Positions 1 to 9,334 of a stretch of 64,000 nt of DNA are shown piece by piece. The stretch comes from Terrilactibacillus laevilacticus. Lineage in GTDB: Bacteria; Bacillota; Bacilli; Bacillales; Sporolactobacillaceae. Under the pieces are notes generated by a model, which was given only the letters and a program-made list of their open reading frames with translations, searched no databases and was not told where the DNA came from. Location: assembly GCF_006517395.1 (NCBI RefSeq), contig NZ_VDCY01000001.1:558001-622000 (forward strand). The letters are read 5' to 3'. Numbering within the stretch: the first letter of the stretch is position 1; the number at the start of each line of letters is the position of its first letter. Made by a program: the position numbers and the translations under genes.

Positions 1-1
1 A

Positions 2-175
2 TCATCTGTAGGGTTAGGTATATTAACCATCATGTTGGCTATTTTTTCATATTTTAAAAAAGTGATTACCATTAATGATCAAAACTTCCAAACACCAAAA
101 ATTACAATTATTCTACTTGGCTTTTTTGTTATCTTGATTGCACTAATTTTTGGTATCTATTTTTTAATATTATAG
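2..175 (+). CDS. C-terminal part of a membrane protein (partial)
   Basis: An open frame enters from the left edge and ends at TAG 173-175, giving 57 residues. The residues form two hydrophobic segments (about 2-18 and 36-57) separated by a short polar loop, so this is the C-terminal end of an integral membrane protein whose start lies outside the window. The family cannot be named from this fragment. It runs in the same direction as uvsE, whose start is about 90 bases downstream. Confidence 0.6.
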   Translation, partial: SSVGLGILTIMLAIFSYFKKVITINDQNFQTPKITIILLGFFVILIALIFGIYFLIL

Positions 176-265
176 GATTGTTTTAAAAAAATGGATAAAT
201 GTTTCTTTCTAAACTTCGGCTATCCATTCACTTTTTTCACCATACTAAAACAGGAGGTGGAAAAA

Positions 266-1228
266 ATGACAATTGTACGACTTGGTTATGTTGCTATGAG
301 CATGGAACTAAAAAATGCCTCTCCATCAAAGACGATGACATTTGCCCAGTTCCAAAAATTATTGAACAGGGAAGCGGCATTACGAAAATTGGAGCGTATT
401 GCACAACTAAACTTACAAAATACTCTGAGACTATTGAAGCATAACTTAGCGTCTAGGATTCACTTTTACCGTTTAACTTCACGTCTCATACCCTTAGCAA
501 ATCATGAGGAGTTGCTTGATTGGGATTATATGAAACCGTTACAGGAGAATTTACGTGATATAGGGGGTTTTATAAAAAAACATAAAATGAGAATTGATTT
601 TCACCCAGATCACTTCGTCCTACTTAATTCCCCTAAAGAAGATATATTGAAGAATGCAATTAAAACGCTTAAACTTCATTATTTACTGTTAAAGGGGATG
701 CAGTTAAATCCTATACATCGATGTGTAATCCACGTCGGAGGAAAATATAAAGAGACAGAAAAGTCACTCGAACGTTTTATTGATAATTGGATGATCGTTC
801 CTAGATCCATTCAAAAAACGATCATGCTGGAAAATGACGATACATCATTTACATTAGAAGATACACTCTATTTATGTGAAAAATTAGATATTCCGCTCGT
901 TTTTGATTATCATCATCACCTTGTTCATCATCATTCTAATTGGGAAGAAGATTGGGATCGAGTGGTTCAGACATGGAGACATTCCCCCTTGCCTATTAAG
1001 ATGCATATCTCAAGTCCAAAAAGCGATAAAGAGGTTCGACATCATTCGGATTATGTAGACATAGATATGTTCTTCAAATTTTTAAACGTCATAAAAGGAA
1101 GCATTCCACAAATCGATTGCATGATTGAAGCTAAGAAAAAAGATGAAGCCCTTTTTAAATTAATGGATGAAGTGAGAACAAGGAAGGATGTTGAAGTGAT
1201 TGATGGCTCGTCTTTTTTATTGAAGTAA
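266..1228 (+). CDS. uvsE: UV damage endonuclease UvsE
   Basis: Predicted UV DNA damage endonuclease of 320 residues, the usual bacilli length. It nicks DNA 5' of UV photoproducts, an alternative to UvrABC excision. The TIM-barrel metal ligands are visible in family order: HPDH at 113-116, H156 in VIHVGGKY, E189 in LEND, D214/H216 in DYHHH, H247 in KMHIS and E288 in IEAK. The start is set at ATG 266 because AGGAGG lies just upstream and the N-terminus (TIVRLGYVAMS) matches the family. An in-frame ATG at 191 would add 25 residues without family support. It seems to be transcribed alone. Confidence 0.93.
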   Translation: MTIVRLGYVAMSMELKNASPSKTMTFAQFQKLLNREAALRKLERIAQLNLQNTLRLLKHNLASRIHFYRLTSRLIPLANHEELLDWDYMKPLQENLRDIGGFIKKHKMRIDFHPDHFVLLNSPKEDILKNAIKTLKLHYLLLKGMQLNPIHRCVIHVGGKYKETEKSLERFIDNWMIVPRSIQKTIMLENDDTSFTLEDTLYLCEKLDIPLVFDYHHHLVHHHSNWEEDWDRVVQTWRHSPLPIKMHISSPKSDKEVRHHSDYVDIDMFFKFLNVIKGSIPQIDCMIEAKKKDEALFKLMDEVRTRKDVEVIDGSSFLLK

Positions 1229-1408
1229 ATGTCATAATTTATGAGTCAAGCGACTTACCATTCTGGGTAATACCAATCAAAGAAGAACTTAAAAATAAAT
1301 GACTTTCCAAAACTAACAATTATTTCGATAAAGATACTTATTAGGGTGTCTTTTCTTTTTATTATGGGCAACATAACTATAAATGAACCTTTTAGGAGGT
1401 GATGCCCT

Positions 1409-1600
1409 GTGACATCTAAACAAGAACCCAATCGATTAATCGCTGGAAAGTCTCCATATCTTCTTCAACATGCTTACAACCCTGTCGATTGGTATCCATG
1501 GGGTGATGAAGCATTTGAAAAAGCGAAACGTGAAAATAAACCCGTTCTCATTTCGGTTGTATAGCACATGCCATTGATGTCATGTCTGTAATTAACAGCA
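1409..1600 (+). pseudogene. truncated duplicate of the yyaL 5' end
   Basis: An AGGAGGTGATGCC ribosome binding site and GTG start open a frame nearly identical at protein level to the first ~50 codons of the intact yyaL-like gene at 2414. The frame reaches TAG at 1562-1564 because two bases are missing where the intact gene has GGC TAT. The similarity carries on out of frame over the region of the CHWCHVM motif, with a TGG-to-TGA change, and fades near 1600. It is therefore a decayed partial duplicate, separated from the intact copy by a toxin-antitoxin pair. Confidence 0.85.
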
Positions 1601-1761
1601 TTTTTTTGTATTAATGAGTTATTGAGGAGTATTGTAAGGGCAATGGTGGTTGGATAAATAGAAGTAGAAGTTTTTATTAAGGCGAAATAGGAAATGGATT
1701 GTCAAATAATTGGTTAAGTGGGCAAGTGAACTCAAATATTATTTTGATTTTTGTTTTCAAA

Positions 1762-2022
1762 TTATTTATAAATATCACCACGGCTGTCTAAATCAAATAC
1801 AAAAATCACAACTTCTTTATCTATGATCGTATATAAAGCTCTGTATTTACCGACACGTAATCTATAGGAATCTTCATATCCAGCTAATCTTTTTATATCT
1901 AAATTTCGAGTTCCATATGGGTCCTCGGCAAGTTCCAATAAAGATTTTTTAATTCTATCTTTTGTGTTTCTATCTAACTTTTTCAAATACTTACCTGCAC
2001 CTTTAGAAAAGCGGATTTCATA
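1762..2022 (-). CDS. ParE/RelE-type toxin
   Basis: Small basic protein of 86 residues of the RelE/ParE toxin superfamily. The evidence is the N-terminus YEIRFSKGAGKYLKKLD, the central EDPYG and IKRLAGYEDSYRLRVGKYRALYTI strand-turn-strand signature, and a C-terminal FDLDSRGDIYK. RelE members cleave mRNA at the ribosome and ParE members poison gyrase; the sequence does not decide which. The ATG at 2022 overlaps the antitoxin stop codon (ATGTATGA), the usual coupled toxin-antitoxin arrangement. An upstream in-frame start at 2055 would extend into the antitoxin gene and is less likely. Confidence 0.88.
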   Translation of the reverse strand, partial: YEIRFSKGAGKYLKKLDRNTKDRIKKSLLELAEDPYGTRNLDIKRLAGYEDSYRLRVGKYRALYTIIDKEVVIFVFDLDSRGDIYK

Positions 2023-2242
2023 CATTACTTTCACCATCCTCGAATACATCATCAAAAGTTAGGTATTCCCCTTTTGAATATTCCTCCAACGATTTTTCCA
2101 AGTTCTGTTTAGATTCCTTGTCTAAAACAACCTCTTCCTTTATTTGCTTGTTTAGTTTATCTAAATACTCTTTAACTTTTTGGTACTTTTCGACTGGCAT
2201 ATTATCAATTTGTTTAAATAAATCCCATTTTGTAAGTCCCAT
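2018..2242 (-). CDS. antitoxin partner of the RelE/ParE toxin
   Basis: Acidic, lysine/glutamate-rich protein of 74 residues directly upstream of, and overlapping, the toxin gene. It has a predicted helical N-terminus (TKWDLFKQIDNMPVEKYQKVKEYL) and an acidic tail (YLTFDDVFEDGES) of the kind that wraps a RelE/ParE toxin. It has no close match to a named antitoxin family that I can recall, so identification rests on size, charge and gene arrangement. The start is supported by GGGAGGAAC upstream. Antitoxins of this kind usually repress their own promoter. Confidence 0.78.
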   Translation of the reverse strand: MGLTKWDLFKQIDNMPVEKYQKVKEYLDKLNKQIKEEVVLDKESKQNLEKSLEEYSKGEYLTFDDVFEDGESNV

Positions 2243-2275
2243 ATTTGTTCCTCCCGAAAGTAAATATTTGCTATA

Positions 2276-2281
2276 ATTATA
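2276..2281 (-). promoter_or_regulatory. probable -10 of the toxin-antitoxin operon
   Basis: Read on the minus strand, TATAAT lies about 35 bases upstream of the antitoxin start. A good -35 was not identified, so this is a tentative promoter assignment. Confidence 0.4.
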
Positions 2282-2413
2282 TCACGTTTAGTCTTAATTA
2301 TCAGTAAAGAGATAAGGACATATTCCATTTCTGGGTACATTTGATTTGTACGTGTCATTTATACCTTTTGGGTAAACTAGATTGTAATAATAAAAAAATG
2401 GAGGTGATGCCCA

Positions 2414-4456
2414 ATGACATCTATACAAAAACCCAATAGATTAATCGCCGAAAAATCTCCCTATCTGCTTCAACACGCTTACAACCCTGTCGATTGGTAT
2501 CCATGGGGAGACGAAGCATTTGAAAAAGCGAAACGTGAAAATAAACCCGTTCTCATTTCGGTTGGCTATAGCACATGCCATTGGTGCCATGTCATGGCCC
2601 ATGAATCGTTTGAAGATATGGATACTGCGCGGATCATAAATAAGCATTATGTTGCGATAAAAGTGGATCGTGAAGAACGACCGGACATTGATGCCGTTTA
2701 TATGACCGTCTGCCAAGCATTAACGGGTCATGGCGGTTGGCCGCTAAATGTTTTCATCACACCAGATCAAAAACCATTCTATGCAGGAACCTATTTTCCT
2801 AAAACATCCATGGGTGGAATACCAAGTTTTAAAGATGTTTTACTCTCTCTTTCGAAGCAGTATCAAGAAGATCCGCAAAAAATTCAAGACGTTGGTCTGT
2901 CTATCGTCGAGGGATTATCTCAACAGTCAGCGAACGAAAAAAAACTGACTAAAGACATTTTTAGTGAAACTTTTGAACAATTTTTAGGATCGTTTGATAC
3001 TTCTTATGGTGGTTTTGGTTCTGAACCGAAATTTCCTTCACCTCATCAACTGACCTTTTTACTTCGCTATTTTCATTGGACCAAAAACGAATCAGCTCTG
3101 AAAATGGTAACAAATACGTTACATAGTATGGCAAAAGGGGGCATCCGAGATCATATTGGCGGTGGATTTGCACGGTACTCAGCAGATAAAAAATGGCTTG
3201 TTCCTCACTTTGAAAAAATGTTATACGACCAAGCTCTAATTACACTTAGTTTTACGGAAACCTATGTATTAACAAAGGATCCGATTTTCAAAGAGGTGGT
3301 ATATGACATCATTCAGTATGTAGAAAGAGAGCTATTAGACGATAAAGGCGGGTTTTACTGCGCTGAAGATGCAGATTCAGAAGGGGTCGAAGGAAAATAT
3401 TATGTATGGTCTCCATTAGAAATATTAGATGTCTTAGGGGATACCCTTGGTGAGGTATTTTGTGCTGCTTATGATATTACTGAGGAAGGAAATTTTGAAG
3501 GGAAAAGCATTCCTAACCAAATTAACGTCAATTTAGACGAAGTCATGGATACATTTGAACTATCAGAGGAAGAGATGACGAACCGTTTTAATGAAGCAAA
3601 AGAGATTTTACTAAGTCACCGAAACAAACGAATTCATCCACATAAAGACGACAAAATATTAACATCTTGGAATGCGCTAATGATTGTGGCATTAGCTAAA
3701 GCGGGACAGATTTTTGAGGACGAACATTTTATAAATTTAGCGGAAGACGCTTTTGATTTTATCGAATCGACTCTAACGAAAGATGGAGAGTTGATGGCTA
3801 GATACCGATTAGGTGAGATAAAACATCACGCTTACTTAGACGATTATGCCTTTTTGGCTTGGGCATGTGATTCCTTATATGACGCCACCTATCGTATGCC
3901 GTATCTTGAAAAGATGCGTCACTATGTAGACAAGATGATTAAAAAATTTGAGGATAAAGAAAAGGGCGGTTTCTATCTTAAAAGTGTCTCAATGCCAGAT
4001 TTAATTTTAAAAACAAAGGAAGTTTATGACGGTGCAATACCATCTGGAAATAGTGTTGCCTGTTATGTTTTATATAGATTATCAAGACGATTAGGAAACA
4101 CAATATATGAACAACATATGAGTCGTGCTATTCAGGCTTTTTCTGATCAAGTCGCATCGTATCCGATGGGATATTCGTATTTTCTTTCGAGTATTCTTCA
4201 ACCATATGCGGAACCAAAAGAACTCGTGATTGTTGAAGGAGAAAGTCGTCAAATTAAAAACAATGAGTTGAAATTAGGCCAATTATTTTTGCCGAATGTT
4301 GTTGTCATTTCAGGAACGGAGGAAGAACTAACACGATTAAATTCTGATTATCAAGCATATAAAGCAATCAGTGATCGAACAACCTATTATCTATGTCAAA
4401 ATTATCAATGCCAAGCACCAACAAATGATGTTAATAAAATAATAACTCAATTATAA
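2414..4456 (+). CDS. yyaL: YyaL-like thioredoxin-domain protein (DUF255)
   Basis: Protein of 680 residues with an N-terminal thioredoxin-like domain (DUF255/COG1331) carrying C55-H-W-C58-HVM, followed by a long alpha-helical barrel region typical of six-hairpin glycosidase-like folds. The family is widespread but its reaction is poorly defined; human SPATA20 is a member. ATG 2414 follows GGAGGTGATGCC at ideal spacing. A decayed copy of its first ~50 codons lies at 1409-1600, with the same ribosome binding site context. The gene appears intact and ends in a shared terminator with the convergent epimerase gene. Confidence 0.88.
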   Translation: MTSIQKPNRLIAEKSPYLLQHAYNPVDWYPWGDEAFEKAKRENKPVLISVGYSTCHWCHVMAHESFEDMDTARIINKHYVAIKVDREERPDIDAVYMTVCQALTGHGGWPLNVFITPDQKPFYAGTYFPKTSMGGIPSFKDVLLSLSKQYQEDPQKIQDVGLSIVEGLSQQSANEKKLTKDIFSETFEQFLGSFDTSYGGFGSEPKFPSPHQLTFLLRYFHWTKNESALKMVTNTLHSMAKGGIRDHIGGGFARYSADKKWLVPHFEKMLYDQALITLSFTETYVLTKDPIFKEVVYDIIQYVERELLDDKGGFYCAEDADSEGVEGKYYVWSPLEILDVLGDTLGEVFCAAYDITEEGNFEGKSIPNQINVNLDEVMDTFELSEEEMTNRFNEAKEILLSHRNKRIHPHKDDKILTSWNALMIVALAKAGQIFEDEHFINLAEDAFDFIESTLTKDGELMARYRLGEIKHHAYLDDYAFLAWACDSLYDATYRMPYLEKMRHYVDKMIKKFEDKEKGGFYLKSVSMPDLILKTKEVYDGAIPSGNSVACYVLYRLSRRLGNTIYEQHMSRAIQAFSDQVASYPMGYSYFLSSILQPYAEPKELVIVEGESRQIKNNELKLGQLFLPNVVVISGTEEELTRLNSDYQAYKAISDRTTYYLCQNYQCQAPTNDVNKIITQL

Positions 4457-4485
4457 GGAACCAATCTATCCTGCATTATTGTAAT

Positions 4486-4522
4486 AAAAACACCTTTCCA
4501 ATTTTAGGATAAGGCGTTTTTT
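4486..4522. terminator. bidirectional terminator between yyaL and the epimerase gene
   Basis: AAAACACCTT / AAGGCGTTTT hairpin with A and T runs on its two sides, between two convergent genes. It overlaps the last codons of the minus-strand gene. Confidence 0.75.
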
Positions 4523-5718
4523 ATTGGAAATAGCCGTAAAGCTCGAATGGTTTCAAAGCAATTTTCAATGGGATGATAATCCGCTTTTGATACAGAACTT
4601 TTAATATTTGATAACTTTTTATTATCTCTGCTTAATGTAGCAAACCAACCGCCAAATTCATGATCTACAAAAAAGTTCCATGCATAGTTGAAAACGACTT
4701 CATAATTGGCCCAATATTGTTTGTTTCCGGTTCTTACAGCAAGTAAAGCCGAAGCTCCAATCGCTTCTGTTTGGACCCAATAATATTTATCTGTATCAAT
4801 GGGTTGGTTTTGATAGAGAGAGTAGTAAAGACCACTAAAGGCGTTATCCCATCCCTTACTCATTCCGAGTCGATATAACTGTTCTGCTTTTGGTAATATC
4901 CAAGGTTCAGGAGCATAGCGTTCAAGCATCACGAGCAATTTACTCCATTCGATTGAATGTCCAGCAATAAATCCAAAAGGTCTTATTTCATCATTTTTCG
5001 TATTAAATTTATTATAGTTCCAATCAACCGTCCAATTAGAATGATAGTTTTCCCAAATCATGTCGCCTGTTTGAGAAGTCAATTGTAGGGTCACGTTTTT
5101 AGCAAGTAGGAGGGCTCTTGATAAATACTTCTCTTCTTGAGTGACTTCATATGCCGATATGAGCGCTTCGCACATATGCATATTTCCGTTTTGACCACGA
5201 TACGTAGACAGTTGTTTCCAATCTTCAGTTAAGCCATCAATATAGAGTCCATAGTCGGATTGAAATAAATAATCCTCCATTGTAAGGTAGATATTATTTA
5301 TGATGGGTTTTGCAAAATCAAAACCTGCTTCAAGGGCTTTTGTTGCTGCTAACAATGCAAACGCATGACCATAAGTGTACTTGCGACTATCTTTTACTTT
5401 TGTTCCTTCAAGAATCCAATAATATCCGCCGTTTTTTCTATCTAGAAAATGATTTTGTAAGAAATCGAGTCCATGCAATGCGGCATCACGGCACCAAGAT
5501 TTTCCACTAAGGATATAACCGATACTGAAGTTATAAATGAATCGGCAAGTTCCAACAAGGTTTTTTTGTGGATCCGGGCATAAATCCCCATCATCATAAT
5601 AACAGCTATAATATCCGCCATTTTCTTTATCAATACAAATGGGATAATAAAATTTTAAAATATCGAAAATATGGCTCTTAAGCCAGTCTTGGTCCTTAAA
5701 ATCTATTTTTTTTTGCAT
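4504..5718 (-). CDS. AGE-family sugar 2-epimerase/isomerase
   Basis: Protein of 404 residues matching the N-acylglucosamine 2-epimerase (AGE) family, which folds as an (alpha/alpha)6 barrel and moves a proton at C2 of a sugar through two histidines. Visible family landmarks are ENGGYYSCYYDDG near residue 33, YTYGHAFALLAATKA near 115, RGQNGNMHMCEALI near 175, the histidine in FGFIAGHSIEWSKLL near 250, and DHEFGGWFA near 355. Members act on N-acylglucosamine, cellobiose or mannose, and the sequence alone does not fix the substrate. GAAGGAGA precedes the ATG. No sugar operon surrounds it. Confidence 0.85.
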   Translation of the reverse strand: MQKKIDFKDQDWLKSHIFDILKFYYPICIDKENGGYYSCYYDDGDLCPDPQKNLVGTCRFIYNFSIGYILSGKSWCRDAALHGLDFLQNHFLDRKNGGYYWILEGTKVKDSRKYTYGHAFALLAATKALEAGFDFAKPIINNIYLTMEDYLFQSDYGLYIDGLTEDWKQLSTYRGQNGNMHMCEALISAYEVTQEEKYLSRALLLAKNVTLQLTSQTGDMIWENYHSNWTVDWNYNKFNTKNDEIRPFGFIAGHSIEWSKLLVMLERYAPEPWILPKAEQLYRLGMSKGWDNAFSGLYYSLYQNQPIDTDKYYWVQTEAIGASALLAVRTGNKQYWANYEVVFNYAWNFFVDHEFGGWFATLSRDNKKLSNIKSSVSKADYHPIENCFETIRALRLFPIKNALS

Positions 5719-5862
5719 TAAAACGACTCTCCTTCGTTAGTCAATATGTAATACATTCATTCCCTAAAGAGTATTTTCAAAACTATAAATTAGAAGATTA
5801 TGTATAATGAAATTAGCGGACCAATACATATATATATGAAAATTTTTGAGAGAAGGTCGTCT

Positions 5863-6468
5863 ATGTCAGAATGGTTAACGATATTTAACGATGATGGAAT
5901 AAACATAGGGATTAAGGAACGTGATCAAGTTCATCTAGATGGTGATTGGCATGAGACATTTCATTGCTGGCTTTTTGAAACTGATCATCAACGAATAAAT
6001 CTATATTTTCAGAAAAGGTCTCATACTAAGAAAGACTTTCCAAGTTTATATGATATTACGTGTGCTGGCCATATTGACCATGATGAAAAAGTGATTGAAG
6101 CGGGATTGCGAGAACTTCAAGAGGAATTAGGTGTCATTCTAAAAGAAAAAGATATAATCTATGATGCCGATTTTAAAGAAACGATTCAGCTAGATTCGTT
6201 TTTTGATAGAGAGATTTGCCACCTTTTTTTCATGAACTTGACTGAATGTAAGTTAAACTTATTGAATATAGGTGATGAAGTTGAAAGTATAGCAAAAGTG
6301 GATATCAATCTATTTGAGCAATTAATTAAAAAAGAGAGAATGGACATTCCAATGCTAGAATTAACTAAAGAAGGTTTCATTCAGAAAAAGGTTACAAAAT
6401 CCTCGTTTTGTCCTCATGATCATGAATACTTTAACCATATTATACAGGTATGTAAGAAACTTTCTTAG
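5863..6468 (+). CDS. Nudix hydrolase, isopentenyl-diphosphate isomerase type
   Basis: Nudix-fold protein of 201 residues. The N-terminus (EWLTIFNDDGINIGIKERDQVHLDGDWHETFHCW) is typical of the IDI-like Nudix branch. The Nudix box follows as GHIDHDEKVIEAGLRELQEELGV, matching G-x5-E-x7-RE-x2-EE-x-G-hydrophobic. Family members hydrolyse nucleoside diphosphate derivatives; the substrate is unknown. I take ATG 5863, where the family N-terminus begins and a GAAGGTC motif lies upstream. An in-frame ATG at 5800 would add 21 unmatched residues. Confidence 0.86.
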   Translation: MSEWLTIFNDDGINIGIKERDQVHLDGDWHETFHCWLFETDHQRINLYFQKRSHTKKDFPSLYDITCAGHIDHDEKVIEAGLRELQEELGVILKEKDIIYDADFKETIQLDSFFDREICHLFFMNLTECKLNLLNIGDEVESIAKVDINLFEQLIKKERMDIPMLELTKEGFIQKKVTKSSFCPHDHEYFNHIIQVCKKLS

Positions 6469-6501
6469 TTTCTCTATATTATATTGAAAGGATGGATTGA
6501 T

Positions 6502-6600
6502 ATGATGTGGAAAACCGTTTGCTTTGATTTTGATGGAACACTGGCAGATACATTACCGTTCACCTTTCATTGTTTAAAGGTAAGGATGTTCATGATTTAG
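6502..6600 (+). pseudogene. 5' remnant of a HAD-family phosphatase gene
   Basis: ATG 6502, with AAAGGATGG upstream, begins a frame that reads as the N-terminus of a HAD-superfamily phosphatase: TVCFDFDGTLADTLPFTFHCLK, including the nucleophile motif DFDGTLADT. After about 26 codons the HAD similarity stops and the sequence switches, in another frame, to a Nudix protein. The HAD frame ends at TAG 6598-6600. A deletion appears to have joined the start of one gene to the body of the next. Confidence 0.78.
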
Positions 6601-7133
6601 AAAGATACGAACAACTAAGACAACTTAGTATACAGATTATGGAAACCTATTCGGGTGTAAGTAGGGATAAAATTGCTCTAACATTTGCTAGTGATACAGG
6701 ATACGCTACGCCAAAAGTAGATATCCGGGCCGTTATTTTAAATGAAGAAAAAGAAATTCTTCTTGTTCAAGAAAAGAGTGATGGTAGATGGGCACTGCCT
6801 GGATGATGGGCCGATATCGGATATTCTCCATCAGAAATTGCGGTTAAAGAGACCAAGGAAGAATCTGGTTTAACGGTTTCACCGATTAGACGACTTGCTG
6901 TCATGGATAAAATGAAACATCATCATCCGCCTGAACCATATCATATTTATAAATTGTTTATCCAATGTGAAATCATAGGCGGGAAGATGATGAGTGGGGT
7001 TGAAACTAACGAAGTTCGCTTTTTTTCTATAAATGCGCTCCCAAATTTATCATTAGAACGAAATACAATTCAACAACTTCTCGATATTTATCAGTTAGCG
7101 ATTCAATCAGATCATGCCGTTATTTTTGATTAA
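6570..7133 (+). pseudogene. Nudix hydrolase gene, 5'-truncated and with an internal TGA
   Basis: From about 6570 the frame encodes a Nudix protein of the type with an N-terminal helical extension (HDLERYEQLRQLSIQIME, then the core [30 protein letters not shown]). The family GGW at the start of the Nudix box is interrupted: the second glycine codon (GGA expected) is TGA at 6804-6806. The same frame resumes with WADIGYSPSEIAVKETKEESGL, a full Nudix box, and continues to TAA at 7133. The usual ~20 N-terminal residues are missing at the HAD junction. Truncation plus the nonsense codon indicate a pseudogene; a restart at ATG 6903 would lack the catalytic box. Confidence 0.85.
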
Positions 7134-7203
7134 TAAATGTAAATAACCTCGAAGCGTCAAGCATATATATATATTAATACAAAATGACAAAAGAGGTGTC
7201 AGT

Positions 7204-8640
7204 ATGCCTTGTGTGAATGGTAAACAGTATATTAATCGAATTGATCAATTAAAATCCAATGTTTGGATTAATGGTCAAGAAGTGACTGGTAATATTTCTG
7301 AACATTCATCATTTAAAGGCATTATGAAAAGTCAAGCCTCGCTTTATGATTTACAATGCCGGGAAGACATGATAGATATCATGTCGTATTTATCTCCAAA
7401 AACAAATGAACGAGTAGGCATGTCGTTTCTACAACCAAAAACACGCAAAGACCTTGAAAAGAGACGGAGAATGATTGAAACTTGGGCGAGGCAAAGTGCT
7501 GGCATGATGGGTCGTTCCCCAGACTATATGAATACGGTGCTGATGAGTTTTTCTGCTGCGGCCGACTTGTTTTCAGATCCAAAAGGTCAGGAGAATTTTG
7601 TCAATTACTATGAATACTGCAGAGAAAATGACTTATCATTGACACATACGTTTATTAACCCTCAAGTCAATCGATCATCAAATTATATAGATGATTCGGA
7701 TAAGACCATTTCCGCTCGTGTCATAGATAAAAATGAAAATGGAATTATCGTTCAAGGAGCAAGATTGTTGGCAACGCAAGGAGGCATAACAGATGAAATT
7801 CTTGTATTTCCTCCTGGTGGAAATCAAGTTGATACATCACTGTGTTATGCTTTTGCCATTCCATCGAATTCACCTGGCTTAAAATTTCTATGTCGCGAAT
7901 CTTTTGATTACGGGCATGATGAATACGATCATCCGCTTAGCACAAGGTTTGATGAAGTGGATGCCGTTGTTGTATTTGATCATTGTGAAGTTCCTTGGGA
8001 ACGAGTTTTTATTTATGGCGACCCTTTTTCTGTGAGCCTCCTTTATAGTGAAAGTGGATTTTTTCCACATCAAATCCATCAAGTCACAACAAAAAATGTG
8101 GTAAAAACAGAATTTGTTTTAGGCGTTCTTCAGTCAATTGTTGATACAATTAATATTGGAGAATATCAACATATACAAGAGAAGATAGTCGAAGTGGTGA
8201 TTGCTCTTGAGACATTAAAAGGGTTTTTAATTTCATCTGAAACAAGTGCATCGCAAGATCGATGGGGATTTATGGTTCCAGACCGCAACCCTCTTTATGC
8301 TGCTATGGCTTATTTTCCAAAAATTTATCCGAAGTTCATTGAAATCATGCAGTTGATTGGTGCAAGCGGGTTAGTTTCGATTCCGACAGAACGGGATTTT
8401 CGTTCAATCAATCATAACGAATTAAATAAATATTTGCAATCAGCAACATTGAAAGGATATGAAAGGGTGAAATTATTTCGATTAGCCAGTGATATATGTA
8501 TCAGTGCCTTTGGTGGGAGACAGACCTTGTACGAACGCTTTTTCTTTGGCGATTCGGCAAGGTTATCCGGAACGGTTTATCGTGAATATGATCGATCATC
8601 CTTTGTTGATTGGGTTAAAAAATTTTTGCATCAGTCATGA
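7204..8640 (+). CDS. 4-hydroxyphenylacetate 3-hydroxylase-type monooxygenase (HpaB family)
   Basis: Protein of 478 residues, full length for the HpaB/PvcC family of reduced-FAD-dependent aromatic hydroxylases, most like the single-gene bacilli version (YoaI-type). The family FAD/substrate region (FINPQVNRS near 158, ARLLATQGGITDEILVFPPG near 185, FDHCEVPWERVFIYGD near 262) and the acyl-CoA-dehydrogenase-like C-terminal helices (GASGLVSIPTERDF, RSSFVDWVKKFL) are all present. These enzymes need FADH2 from a separate flavin reductase (HpaC type), and none is adjacent. GAGGTG precedes ATG 7204. No other aromatic catabolism gene lies next to it. Confidence 0.88.
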   Translation: MPCVNGKQYINRIDQLKSNVWINGQEVTGNISEHSSFKGIMKSQASLYDLQCREDMIDIMSYLSPKTNERVGMSFLQPKTRKDLEKRRRMIETWARQSAGMMGRSPDYMNTVLMSFSAAADLFSDPKGQENFVNYYEYCRENDLSLTHTFINPQVNRSSNYIDDSDKTISARVIDKNENGIIVQGARLLATQGGITDEILVFPPGGNQVDTSLCYAFAIPSNSPGLKFLCRESFDYGHDEYDHPLSTRFDEVDAVVVFDHCEVPWERVFIYGDPFSVSLLYSESGFFPHQIHQVTTKNVVKTEFVLGVLQSIVDTINIGEYQHIQEKIVEVVIALETLKGFLISSETSASQDRWGFMVPDRNPLYAAMAYFPKIYPKFIEIMQLIGASGLVSIPTERDFRSINHNELNKYLQSATLKGYERVKLFRLASDICISAFGGRQTLYERFFFGDSARLSGTVYREYDRSSFVDWVKKFLHQS

Positions 8641-8702
8641 ATGTTCTTACATTTTTGGATAAAAAGCGATCGATTTCTATGCTCAGGTCATGACCAAGTA
8701 AC

Positions 8703-8733
8703 TTAAAAAACCCCAAGCAATTAGCTTGAGGTT
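8703..8733 (-). terminator. terminator of gbsR
   Basis: On the minus strand, CCTCAAGC / GCTTGGGG forms a hairpin followed by TTTTTT, immediately after the gbsR stop codon. Confidence 0.8.
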
Positions 8734-8737
8734 ATGT

Positions 8738-9286
8738 TCAATAGGGTTCTTTCCCTTCCTTGGTGATTAAGTCAAAAATTTGATTGGATTCAAAGTAATC
8801 GAAGAGTTGATTTAACCATTTATAGTACTCAATTGCATAGTTAAATTTCTCTAAATCACGAAGAATGGTTTCTTTTTCATCAATCGTTAAATCTTCCTCT
8901 AATACCGTTTTTAATTCTCGTATAGATTGATTTATGGCTTTCACATTTAACGAAACCACTTTACGCCACTCGTTAGAGAAAAAATCAATAAAGATTTGAT
9001 ACCAGTCCTTTTTCGCTTCATAAAGATCTTTACGAACGCCTTTCTTCCAAACCTTCTCCACCATATTAAGATCTGTTAGCGTTCTTACAGACGTACTCAT
9101 ACTTGTCTTGCTCATTTTTAATTCTTCTTTCATCTCATCAAGTGTCATAGGTTCGTTATTAAAAAAGAGTGTCCCATAAAGACGTCCAATTGAAGGTGTA
9201 ACACCGTATAAGTACATGTTATGTGAAATGGTTTCAATGACACGTTCTCTCGCTGATTCCATAATCGTTTTTTTATCCAATTTCAT
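8738..9286 (-). CDS. gbsR: GbsR-type MarR-family transcriptional repressor
   Basis: DNA-binding protein of 182 residues, the length of B. subtilis GbsR, the choline-sensing repressor of betaine synthesis and choline uptake genes. The winged helix is visible as TPSIGRLYGTLFFNNEPMTLDEMKEELKMSKTSMSTSVRTLTDLNMVEKVWKKG, followed by the family's acidic helical C-terminus. The start at 9286 (MKLDKKTIMESARERV) fits the family; a longer frame to 9334 has no similarity. It is divergent from opuAA, so it probably controls the betaine importer, perhaps in response to choline or betaine. No gbsA/gbsB is present here. Confidence 0.85.
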   Translation of the reverse strand: MKLDKKTIMESARERVIETISHNMYLYGVTPSIGRLYGTLFFNNEPMTLDEMKEELKMSKTSMSTSVRTLTDLNMVEKVWKKGVRKDLYEAKKDWYQIFIDFFSNEWRKVVSLNVKAINQSIRELKTVLEEDLTIDEKETILRDLEKFNYAIEYYKWLNQLFDYFESNQIFDLITKEGKEPY

Positions 9287-9334
9287 AACCACCATTATTA
9301 TTTTTTGTTGTTTTCTATAAGTTATTTTACCCAT

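Noticed and set aside
7160-7182. Short AT dinucleotide run before the hpaB-like gene
   Set aside because: It is a simple low-complexity tract in an A+T-rich genome with no further structure.
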